A DNA stretch of 5,328 bases from an uncultured Collinsella sp. Lineage in GTDB: Bacteria > Actinomycetota > Coriobacteriia > Coriobacteriales > Coriobacteriaceae. Positions 1 through 5,328 of this stretch are shown in pieces. The position numbers and the translations under genes are program-made. The notes beneath the pieces are model-generated. The model was given only the letters and a program-made list of their open reading frames with translations. It was not told the origin of the DNA and did no database searches. Each line of letters starts with the position of its first letter. Positions within the stretch are counted from its first letter, which is position 1. Location of the stretch: positions 1 through 5,328 of the forward strand of contig CABURG010000120.1 in assembly GCA_902493835.1 (NCBI GenBank), in the 5' to 3' direction.

Positions 1-700
1 AGCCAAAAATGAGGCCGGCAGCGCCCGCATAGCAGCCCTGCACCCAGTTCATGTGCATAAAGCCGAAGACCGCCGCCTGCAGTACGATTGCCGCGGCGAC
101 GCCCCAGGCACTCGGGGCCGCCCAGGGCACTATGGCGCCGTCTTGCGCGTTCACGCGGCGCCGACGTTTCCAGAGCGGATGGCACTGTGGATTAAACGCA
201 CGCAGTGAGAACTCAAAGATGATGCCGCGCACCAGGAGCTCTTCGCAAAATGGCGCGCCAATCACCGTGGTCAGAACGGCCAGATAGCTCGTTTCGCCCA
301 TGCCTGTTTCCTCGACGAGCTCGCTATAGTCTGCCGCGACCTCGGGCAGCAGCGACAGCACGCCGTCGCATAGGTAGCTAATGACCACCTGCATGGACAG
401 GCCGATCACGACAACGCAGACGATGCGCTTCCATGCCGCGCCTGCTCCCCCACCGAGCGGGCGCTCGCCTTGCCGGCGCGCCATAAACGAGCGCGGCCAC
501 AGATAACGCCACCACAGCAGCGCCATCAAAAACGACGCCGTCTGAGCGGCAGCCTGGAACCATTGGATATCGAGATTGTCGATCGGATAGCCCGTCAACG
601 CCGACACGGCACCGAGAACAGAAAGCAGAACCACGCTCAGGGCTATATCGGCAGCGACAACGCCAAAACAGGCAAGCGCCCACGCTATCGCATTGAGCAT
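1..700 (-). CDS. CPBP-family intramembrane metalloprotease, C-terminus cut by window edge
   Basis: The reading frame is open from an ATG at 700 to the window edge, giving 233 residues with no stop. It is a hydrophobic membrane protein with likely helices near residues 4-32, 52-66, 92-113, 138-152 and 199-218. Motif 1 of the CPBP (Abi/CAAX protease-like) family is clear: APFCEELLVRGI, with Glu153, Glu154 and Arg158. Motif 2 is also present: FGFMHMN, with Phe212, His216 and Asn218. Known members use these Glu and His residues as the presumed metal and catalytic site inside the membrane. Some process prenylated or bacteriocin-type peptides; the substrate here is unknown. A basic stretch, KRRRR (178-182), lies in the loop between the two motifs. 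The ATG at 700 has a strong AGGAGG five bases upstream. An in-frame ATG at 727 would add nine residues and overlap the stop of the preceding antitoxin gene. The later conserved motif and the stop lie beyond base 1. Confidence 0.88.
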   Translation of the reverse strand, partial: MLNAIAWALACFGVVAADIALSVVLLSVLGAVSALTGYPIDNLDIQWFQAAAQTASFLMALLWWRYLWPRSFMARRQGERPLGGGAGAAWKRIVCVVVIGLSMQVVISYLCDGVLSLLPEVAADYSELVEETGMGETSYLAVLTTVIGAPFCEELLVRGIIFEFSLRAFNPQCHPLWKRRRRVNAQDGAIVPWAAPSAWGVAAAIVLQAAVFGFMHMNWVQGCYAGAAGLIFG

Positions 701-705
701 GCCAA

Positions 706-711
706 CCTCCT
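706..711 (-). promoter_or_regulatory. Shine-Dalgarno site for the CPBP protease gene
   Basis: On the minus strand the sequence is AGGAGG, five bases before the ATG at 700. It is a full match to the anti-Shine-Dalgarno sequence and is the reason for choosing the ATG at 700 over the in-frame ATG at 727, which has no comparable site. Confidence 0.75.
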
Positions 712-713
712 CC

Positions 714-767
714 CAACGACTAGTCATTGGGGACGTTCTTCAACGACTAGCTGTTGGGGACAGTCTT
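714..767. repeat. Two tandem copies of a 27-bp semi-palindromic repeat
   Basis: Bases 714-740 and 741-767 are head-to-tail copies that match at 22 of 27 positions. Both contain CAACGACTAG, TTGGGGAC and TCTT. Copy 1 sits in a near-perfect palindrome centred on CTAG (712-731, one mismatched pair). Copy 2 is less symmetric. The array encodes the last 13 residues of the upstream antitoxin and ends just before the Shine-Dalgarno site of the CPBP gene. It looks like a short dispersed repetitive element, but one window cannot show how often it occurs in the genome. Confidence 0.8.
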
Positions 768-945
768 TGCCAAAGGCCCCGCTGGGCGAAATGTCGAACG
801 GAAAGGTGCCGCAGCGATTGAAGGCGGCGATGAACATGCGGATGGCGTTGGACGGCGTGGTGCCTACGAGTTGGGTTGCCGCCGCGAAGGCCGCCTTTTC
901 CTCGGGCAAGACCTTCGCGACAACCGGGGTCATGTGTTCTGCCAT
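724..945 (-). CDS. RelB/DinJ-type ribbon-helix-helix antitoxin, C-terminus altered, no toxin partner
   Basis: This small protein of 73 residues begins MAEHMTPVVAKVLPEEKAAF. The N-terminal half has the layout of RelB/DinJ antitoxins. A short beta strand (6-12) would pair in the dimer and contact DNA. A first helix follows (about 15-27), then TTPSNAIRMFIAAFN as the second helix, then the usual PFDI close to where DinJ proteins have PFEI. In this family the N-terminus binds operator DNA and the C-terminus wraps the RelE/YafQ toxin. Here residues 61-73 (DCPQQLVVEERPQ) are encoded by the 27-bp tandem repeat, so the toxin-binding part may be lost or replaced. The start is the ATG at 945, with AGGAAG (955-950) four bases upstream. 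A TTG at 1020 would extend the frame but has no support. No toxin gene follows; the next gene is a CPBP protease. The protein could act as a lone DNA-binding regulator. Confidence 0.72.
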   Translation of the reverse strand: MAEHMTPVVAKVLPEEKAAFAAATQLVGTTPSNAIRMFIAAFNRCGTFPFDISPSGAFGKDCPQQLVVEERPQ

Positions 946-949
946 GGCG

Positions 950-955
950 CTTCCT
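950..955 (-). promoter_or_regulatory. Shine-Dalgarno site for the antitoxin gene
   Basis: On the minus strand the sequence is AGGAAG within a purine run, four bases before the ATG at 945. It sets the start at MAEHM and argues against the longer TTG-initiated frame at 1020. Confidence 0.6.
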
Positions 956-979
956 TTTTGAAACGACGGTGGTGCGGAT

Positions 980-1038
980 AGATGCGGGCCACGCGGCTGG
1001 GCGACGGGCTGTGAAGGCAACCCGATTGGCCCGCATCT
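980..1038. repeat. Perfect 12-bp inverted repeat with a 35-base loop in the antitoxin leader
   Basis: AGATGCGGGCCA at 980-991 is the exact reverse complement of TGGCCCGCATCT at 1027-1038. The 35-base loop between them has at most a weak CGGG/CCCG inner pairing. In a minus-strand transcript this would form a stable GC-rich hairpin about 25 bases upstream of the antitoxin Shine-Dalgarno site. No U run follows on the minus strand, so it does not look like an intrinsic terminator for the upstream operon. It may be a leader structure, a transcript-stabilising element or a relic of a mobile element. Confidence 0.75.
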
Positions 1039-1059
1039 TGAGTTTGTTTCTACTGCGTT

Positions 1060-1109
1060 GGTATTACTTGGTAATCCTAAGTATTACCCCGCAGATAGAA
1101 TACCATACC
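1060..1109. promoter_or_regulatory. Probable operator/promoter region upstream of the antitoxin gene
   Basis: This AT-rich island stands out from the GC-rich surroundings. GTATT, GTAAT and GTATT begin at 1061, 1071 and 1081, exactly 10 bp apart. GTATTAC occurs twice (1061-1067, 1081-1087). ATTAC-TTG-GTAAT (1063-1075) and GGTAAT/ATTACC (1070-1075 with 1083-1088) form dyads. Two adjacent ATACC units follow at 1100-1109. RelB-type repressors bind repeated half-sites one helical turn apart in their own promoters, so autoregulation is a reasonable inference. A possible minus-strand promoter is TTGGTA (1111-1106) with TAATAC (1086-1081), but the 19-base spacer is longer than ideal. Confidence 0.45.
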
Positions 1110-1161
1110 AAACCCTATGGGGACGGAGAAAAAACGGATCATTTTGTTGCTGAGTAAGTAT

Positions 1162-2538
1162 TTAGAGCGTGATGATGTCCGAGATATTGAGGGCCTGAGC
1201 GTCGACGGCATCGTGTGTAGCAAGCAACAGCATGCGGCCGACGAGCAGGTCGAGCACGACCTCGGCGCATGCGTCGCGCGCAGCGGTATCTAGACCGGTA
1301 AAGGGCTCGTCCAGAATCACCGCGTCTCCTGGGCACACCAGGGCTCGGGCAATCTCGACGCGACGGCGCTGCCCGCCCGAGAGCTCGGCCACGCGGGCAT
1401 ACACATCGATCCCCGGTACCAGCAGGCGCAACAGGGCTGCGACACTCGAGGCGTCCACGCGCGCGTCGGCGCACACCAGCACGTTATCCAAAGCAGAGGC
1501 GTCCTCAACCAGGCGCGCGTCCTGAAACACCATCGAGCACGGCACGCACTCCCCCGCTGCCAACGAAAGCAGCGTCGACTTGCCCATGCCCGAAGCGCCC
1601 ATCACGCAGATACGCCCACCCGCAGGCACGTTGAGCACCAGACCATCCAGCGCCGGCGCCCAGGGCGCACGATCGCCCACGGCAAGCGCAAGCTCCGCTG
1701 CGGCGCCATCGCTCGCAGCCCCCGCACGCCCGCGCAGTCCATGCCCATGCGCCCGCACGGCCGCGCGCCACGCCACGGGTCCTGAAACCCGCAGCAGCCA
1801 CACCAGCACGCGCTCACACGCCCACGAGGCGGCAACGACCAGCACGGTCCACGCCAGCAAATCAGCCGTCTCAATCAAAAGCTTTGCCTGATAGATGCGC
1901 TCACCCACGGTGCCCACCGCCATGCCGATCAGCTCGGCTGCCACGCCGGCCTTCCAGCTCATGCCGATCACGGCCCGGGCACACGAAAGCACAAACGGCA
2001 GCACCTCGCGCCAGGTATGGGCGCAAAACAGTCGCCAGCCGCGCACGCCATGCAGACGGAACATCTGCTCCAGCGGCTTATCCACTTGTGCCAAGCCCTC
2101 GAACAGCGAGAAATATACGCCCGGCAGCGCCATCAAAAAGACCGCCGCGATGCTCACGCGCTCCGATCCCAGCCAAATGAGCAGCAGGACCACCACGCAG
2201 GCGACCGGTGTCGCCTTTACAAACGACAGCACCGGAGCCACCAGGTGCGCGAACGCCCGCGACCGTGATGAAATCCCGGCAAGCGCGCCACCACACACCG
2301 CGGCAAGCGCCAGCCCGCCCAGTATCCGCGCGCCCGAGCCCACCAAAATCGCCCAGGTACCGCCATCGCACACCAGGCGCAGCAGCGCCAAGGCAACAGC
2401 ACCCGGCCCCGGCAAGATCAGCGGCTGCGCCACCAGCGCCGCCGCGAAGACCCACGCGGCAAGCCAAAAGGCGGCAACGGCACCTGCTGCCGCCACCGCC
2501 TTCATACGCTCTATCATTTGTCGAGCAAACGCGCGCAC
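1162..2538 (-). CDS. Fused ABC importer permease-ATPase, NitT/TauT/SsuC-SsuB-like
   Basis: This single 458-residue protein carries two importer domains. Residues 1 to about 250 form a permease with about six hydrophobic helices (near 17-37, 62-90, 97-123, 127-150, 185-208, 226-248). An EAA-type coupling loop lies near 147-181, with Glu147, Gly164 and Leu180-Pro181. After an Arg/Ala-rich linker (about 251-290) comes an ATP-binding domain. It has Walker A GASGMGKST (314-322), Q-loop Gln339, signature LSGGQ (386-390), Walker B VILDE (407-411), D-loop GLD (415-417) and switch His442, so every catalytic element is present. Only 17 residues separate Walker A Ser321 from the Q-loop Gln; related ATPases usually have about twice that, so the domain is unusually compact. 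The GTG start at 2538 has GGAG six bases upstream and lies three bases after the lipoprotein stop. It presumably works as a dimer in the cytoplasmic membrane with the preceding lipoprotein. The substrate is unknown. Confidence 0.9.
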   Translation of the reverse strand: MRAFARQMIERMKAVAAAGAVAAFWLAAWVFAAALVAQPLILPGPGAVALALLRLVCDGGTWAILVGSGARILGGLALAAVCGGALAGISSRSRAFAHLVAPVLSFVKATPVACVVVLLLIWLGSERVSIAAVFLMALPGVYFSLFEGLAQVDKPLEQMFRLHGVRGWRLFCAHTWREVLPFVLSCARAVIGMSWKAGVAAELIGMAVGTVGERIYQAKLLIETADLLAWTVLVVAASWACERVLVWLLRVSGPVAWRAAVRAHGHGLRGRAGAASDGAAAELALAVGDRAPWAPALDGLVLNVPAGGRICVMGASGMGKSTLLSLAAGECVPCSMVFQDARLVEDASALDNVLVCADARVDASSVAALLRLLVPGIDVYARVAELSGGQRRRVEIARALVCPGDAVILDEPFTGLDTAARDACAEVVLDLLVGRMLLLATHDAVDAQALNISDIITL

Positions 2539-2541
2539 GGG

Positions 2542-3597
2542 TTACTCCATGTAGTAGAAATCATCAGCCGGGAGCTTGCTGCCCACGGCGCTCGCGTCCG
2601 CATCGGCCAGCACCTTCAGGTACCCACCGAGCGCGGCCTTCATATCCTTCCCTGTCTGGCAGACAAGCATGCACCCGGGAATCGCCTTTTCGGCAATCGT
2701 GGCGTTATCCACGATGCCCGCATCGACCACGGCCTGCGCCCAGTCCGGCGGCGCCGCGTTCACGGCCTCAACGCTCGCAGCATGGCAGCTCAGGAATTCC
2801 GCCACGGCCTCGGGATGCTCCTCGGCAAAGGCACGGCGCACCACGGTCACACCCGTCAGCAAGCGCGAGCCCGTGTCTCCTGCCAGCTCGTCCCACACAT
2901 CGGTCAGGCTCACCGGTGCCGACAGCTTGCCCTCGCTCTTGGCGATGGCCGCCGTCTTGAACGGCTCGGGTAGCACGCCCACGGCAGTCGGGTCGGCAAG
3001 CAGAGCCGAGAGCACCTCGGTAGGCTCGCTCTTAAACTCGAGCGTCACCTGACCGGCCAAGCCCGCGCGCTCCAGCAGGTAGTTCATGACGTACTCCGGC
3101 GTGGCGCCCTTGCCCGTCATATAGACAGTATGGCCCGCCAGATCGCCAAACGAGGCCACACTCGCGTCGCCCGTCACAACGTTCAGCACGCCCAGCGTGT
3201 TGATGTCGATGACCTGCACCGCTCCCTCGGTCTTGTTGTAGAGCACGCTCGCCACGTTGGCGGGCACCAGGGCGATATCGACATCGCCCTGAATGACCTT
3301 GGGCACGATCTCGTCGGCGGCAGTGTTGATCGCAAAGTCGAACTCATTGTCCGTCTCGCCATCGGCCGCCTGATCCATAAACCGCACCAGACCGATCGAC
3401 GTCGGCCCCTTGAGCGAGGCGACATGCACCTCGACCGGCTCTGCGGCGGCACTGACGCCGTCCGCGGCAGCCGAGCCCGCAGCAGACCCGGCACCGGCAG
3501 CCCCGCCGCCACAGCCCGCGAGTGCAAGTGACAGGGCGCCCGCGGCGAGCGCCGAGGCAAACCCCCGGCGCGACATTTCGAAATCAAACGCGCGCAT
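2542..3597 (-). CDS. Tat-exported substrate-binding lipoprotein, NitT/TauT/SsuA-like (COG0715-type)
   Basis: This 351-residue protein is the binding component of the adjacent ABC importer. It begins with a twin-arginine motif, SRRGFA (Arg10-Arg11), a hydrophobic stretch, and a lipobox LAGC, with Cys29 as the lipid attachment site. A flexible Gly/Ala/Ser linker follows (30-52). The mature part resembles NMT1/SsuA-type proteins: VEVHVASLKGPTSIGLVRFM at the start of the fold, GDVDIALVPANVASVLYNKT in lobe 1, INTLGVLNVV, then a second lobe with PEYVMNYLLERAGL and GVLPEPFKTAA. This class binds small anions, sulfonates or thiamine precursors, and the ligand cannot be told from sequence. The ATG at 3597 is preferred because GAGGGG lies 11 bases upstream. 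A GTG at 3606 overlaps the hydrogenase stop and would add three residues; an ATG at 3576 lacks a ribosome site. It begins two bases after the hydA stop. Confidence 0.88.
   Translation of the reverse strand: MRAFDFEMSRRGFASALAAGALSLALAGCGGGAAGAGSAAGSAAADGVSAAAEPVEVHVASLKGPTSIGLVRFMDQAADGETDNEFDFAINTAADEIVPKVIQGDVDIALVPANVASVLYNKTEGAVQVIDINTLGVLNVVTGDASVASFGDLAGHTVYMTGKGATPEYVMNYLLERAGLAGQVTLEFKSEPTEVLSALLADPTAVGVLPEPFKTAAIAKSEGKLSAPVSLTDVWDELAGDTGSRLLTGVTVVRRAFAEEHPEAVAEFLSCHAASVEAVNAAPPDWAQAVVDAGIVDNATIAEKAIPGCMLVCQTGKDMKAALGGYLKVLADADASAVGSKLPADDFYYME
2545..2548 (-). promoter_or_regulatory. Shine-Dalgarno site for the fused ABC gene, inside the lipoprotein gene
   Basis: On the minus strand GGAG lies within the last codons of the binding-protein gene, six bases before GTG at 2538. 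Ribosomes ending on the lipoprotein would be placed to restart here, which points to translational coupling of the two transporter genes. Confidence 0.6.
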
Positions 3598-3599
3598 CG

Positions 3600-5328
3600 C
3601 TAGCACGTCCCCTCGTTAGGCATCGTCCATGCGTGATGGTCGGTATGCAGCAGCTCCTCGGCCAGCGGCGAGAGCGGCTCGCCCAAGAACTCGCGATAGC
3701 ACGCCTGGACATCGGGATTCTCGTGCGAGAAGCGAATCTCGGCGTTCGCATCGAGGCCCCAGAGCACCTGACCGCGCTCGGCTGCCAGCTCGCAGCCGTC
3801 GTGGATGGGCTGACCGCCGCCACCGACGCAGCCGCCCGGGCATGCCATGACCTCGACGAAGTCATAGCTCACGCGGCCGTCGCGAATCGCGTCGAGCAGA
3901 CGGGCGGCGTTGCCCAGCCCGTGTGCCACGGCGACGCGCACCTTGGTGCCATCGATATCGGCCACGGCTTCCTTCCAGCCGTCCAGGCCGCGCACATCGG
4001 TAAAGAAGTCGGCGTCGGGGTTCTTGCCCGTCACCAGGTAATATGCCGAGCGCACGGCGGCCTCCATCACGCCGCCCGTGGCGCCAAAGATCACGCCCGC
4101 GCCCGTGCCAAAGCCCAGCGGCGTATCGAGCGGCTCCTCGACCAACGTGTCCACGCTCACGTGGCTCGCGCGGATCATGCGCACCATCTCGCGCACCGTC
4201 AGCGCAACGTCCACGTCGGGCGCACCGCCCTCGCCCAACATGCTCGGCAGTGCACACTCTGCCTTTTTGGCCGTGCACGGCATAACGGACACCACGAACA
4301 GGCGCTCAGGCTCCACGCCCAGCACCTTGGCGTAGTATGTCTTGGCGATGGCGCCGAACATCTGCTGCGGCGACTTGGACGTGGACAGGCTGTCGACAAA
4401 CTCCGGATAACGCGCCTTCACAAAGCGCACCCAGCCCGGGCAGCAGCTCGTAAACATGGGCCAGCCGCGGCTGTCACCCTCGCCCTTGGCGGCGGCGCCC
4501 AAGCGCTCGAGCAGCTCGGAGCCCTCCTCCATGATGGTGAGGTCGGCCGAGAAATCGGTGTCGAACACGTACTCAAAGCCAACACGACGCAGCGCACAAG
4601 CCAGACGCTCGACGGTAGCCTCCTCGCGCGGAATGCCGAGCTCCTCGCCCCAGGCGCTGCGCACGGCAGGCGCGATCTGCACCAGCACGATCTTGTCGGG
4701 ATTAGCGAGCGCGTCAAACACGGTCTCGGTGTCGTCGCGCTCGCGCAGCGCGCCCGTCGGGCAATGCGTGATGCACTGGCCGCACGCGACGCAATCGGTC
4801 TTGCCAATCGGCGCGCGCCCGCGGGTACCCACGGCGGTATGCGTGGCGCGGTTGGTCAGATCCCAAATCCCTAGGCCCTGCACGCTCTCGCACACCTTGA
4901 TGCAGCGCATGCATTTAATGCACTTGTCGTTTTCGCGGATGATGGGGAAATCGAAATCCCAGCCCTCGCCCGTCAAATGCCTTTGATACGGCAGATAGAA
5001 GATACCCAGGTCGTTGGCGATGGTCTGCAGGTTACAGTTGCCGCTGCGCACGCAGCTCGTGCACTGCGAATCGTGCTGGGACAGCAGCAGCTGCACGTTG
5101 GTGCGACGGGCCTCGCGGGCCTTGGGGCTGTTGGTGTGGACCACCATGCCGTCGAGCACGTAGTTGTTGCAGGCGGCAACCAGCTGATCGCAGCCCTCAA
5201 CCTCGACCACGCACACGCGGCAGCCGCCGATCTCGTTTAGATCGCGCAGGTAGCACAGGGTGGGAATCTGAATGCCGACGGACTTGGCCGCATCCAGGAT
5301 CGTGGTGTGCTCGGACACCACGACTTCG
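3600..5328 (-). CDS. hydA: [FeFe] hydrogenase, group A, four accessory Fe-S clusters; N-terminus cut by window edge
   Basis: This cytoplasmic enzyme interconverts protons plus electrons and H2. Residues are numbered from the GTG at 5321. The N-terminal [2Fe-2S] domain has Cys23, Cys34, Cys37 and a fourth ligand, probably Cys51. A His-Cys [4Fe-4S] site follows (His83, Cys87, Cys90, Cys96), then two ferredoxin clusters (Cys134/137/140/144 and Cys177/180/183/187). All three H-cluster signatures are intact: TSCCPGW (291-297), MPCTAKKAE (347-355) and EVMACPGGCVGGGGQP from 490, with cluster Cys294, Cys349, Cys494 and Cys498. Cys293, Glu266 and Glu269 fit the proton path known in Clostridium pasteurianum CpI. 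A small-subunit-type tail follows (CYREFLGEPLSPLAEELLHT), ending in Cys573. Length and layout match CpI and HndD-type enzymes. The frame continues through GTG 5321 to the edge, and relatives have about ten more residues first, so 5321 is probably not the true start. The redox partner (ferredoxin, NAD(P) or formate dehydrogenase) is outside the window. The closely packed downstream transporter suggests one operon. Confidence 0.95.
   Translation of the reverse strand, partial: EVVVSEHTTILDAAKSVGIQIPTLCYLRDLNEIGGCRVCVVEVEGCDQLVAACNNYVLDGMVVHTNSPKAREARRTNVQLLLSQHDSQCTSCVRSGNCNLQTIANDLGIFYLPYQRHLTGEGWDFDFPIIRENDKCIKCMRCIKVCESVQGLGIWDLTNRATHTAVGTRGRAPIGKTDCVACGQCITHCPTGALRERDDTETVFDALANPDKIVLVQIAPAVRSAWGEELGIPREEATVERLACALRRVGFEYVFDTDFSADLTIMEEGSELLERLGAAAKGEGDSRGWPMFTSCCPGWVRFVKARYPEFVDSLSTSKSPQQMFGAIAKTYYAKVLGVEPERLFVVSVMPCTAKKAECALPSMLGEGGAPDVDVALTVREMVRMIRASHVSVDTLVEEPLDTPLGFGTGAGVIFGATGGVMEAAVRSAYYLVTGKNPDADFFTDVRGLDGWKEAVADIDGTKVRVAVAHGLGNAARLLDAIRDGRVSYDFVEVMACPGGCVGGGGQPIHDGCELAAERGQVLWGLDANAEIRFSHENPDVQACYREFLGEPLSPLAEELLHTDHHAWTMPNEGTC
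3609..3614 (-). promoter_or_regulatory. Probable Shine-Dalgarno site for the lipoprotein gene, inside hydA
   Basis: On the minus strand GAGGGG lies in the last codons of hydA. It is 11 bases before ATG 3597, a little long, and only two bases before GTG 3606, too close. It therefore favours the ATG start and suggests coupled translation with the hydrogenase. Confidence 0.45.

Noticed and set aside
378..716. Minus-strand frame of 112 codons over the CPBP gene
   Set aside because: It is out of frame with the CPBP protein, which carries the EELLVRG and FxxxH motifs, and is a shadow of it.
714..767. CRISPR array
   Set aside because: The two copies are directly adjacent with no spacers, and there are only two.
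943..1020. Longer antitoxin starting at TTG 1020
   Set aside because: It lacks a ribosome site and would translate across the inverted repeat; the ATG at 945 has AGGAAG at good spacing and begins the conserved fold.
1038..1067. Plus-strand promoter-like pair TTGAGT and TATTAC
   Set aside because: The spacing is 18 bases, but there is no supported plus-strand gene downstream, and the same bases are better explained as part of the half-site array.
1123..1138. Possible terminator after the ABC gene (minus-strand T6 run at 1133-1128)
   Set aside because: No GC-rich stem precedes the T run; the flanking ACGGA copies are direct rather than inverted repeats.
1895..2960. Plus-strand open frames of 219 and 250 codons opposite the transporter genes
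   Set aside because: They are Pro/Arg/Ser/Thr-rich, have no domain, and overlap genes with clear permease and binding-protein features on the other strand.
3522..4874. Long plus-strand open frame of 450 codons antisense to hydA and the lipoprotein start
   Set aside because: It lies opposite a protein with every H-cluster and ferredoxin motif intact, has a composition rich in Arg, His and Ala as expected from the complement of GC-rich codons, and shows no recognisable domain or ribosome site.

Overview
The window is GC-rich, and every gene I can support reads on the minus strand, so transcription runs from base 5328 towards base 1. The mix of genes (a ferredoxin-type [FeFe] hydrogenase, a Tat-dependent lipoprotein, GTG starts, strong G/C at third codon positions) fits an anaerobic, high-GC gut bacterium. 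A member of the Coriobacteriia, perhaps Collinsella or a relative, is my best guess. That placement comes from general familiarity and not from any search.

Bases 5328-1162 look like the end of one operon. It opens with a monomeric-type [FeFe] hydrogenase whose extreme N-terminus lies outside the window. Two bases after its stop comes a Tat/lipobox substrate-binding lipoprotein of the NitT/TauT/SsuA-like class. Three bases after that comes a single protein that fuses the ABC permease to its ATPase. The two genes for the transporter therefore give a complete importer: a surface-anchored binding lipoprotein and a fused permease-ATPase half-transporter that presumably dimerises. The tight packing behind hydA suggests co-expression with hydrogen metabolism, but the substrate cannot be read from the sequence.

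Bases 1161-946 are a non-coding gap of about 216 bases. It holds a run of GTAWT-type half-sites at 10-bp steps, a perfect 12-bp inverted repeat with a 35-base loop, and no convincing terminator.

Bases 945-1 carry a short RelB/DinJ-type ribbon-helix-helix antitoxin gene with no toxin beside it, then a CPBP-family (Abi) intramembrane protease cut off by the window edge. The last 13 codons of the antitoxin are encoded by a 27-bp tandem repeat, which looks like a repetitive element that has replaced the normal C-terminus. The antitoxin stop overlaps a possible upstream start of the CPBP gene in an ATGA arrangement.

The observations most worth following are the hydrogenase-transporter operon, the fused transporter with an abnormally compact nucleotide-binding domain, and the repeat-derived tail on the orphan antitoxin.
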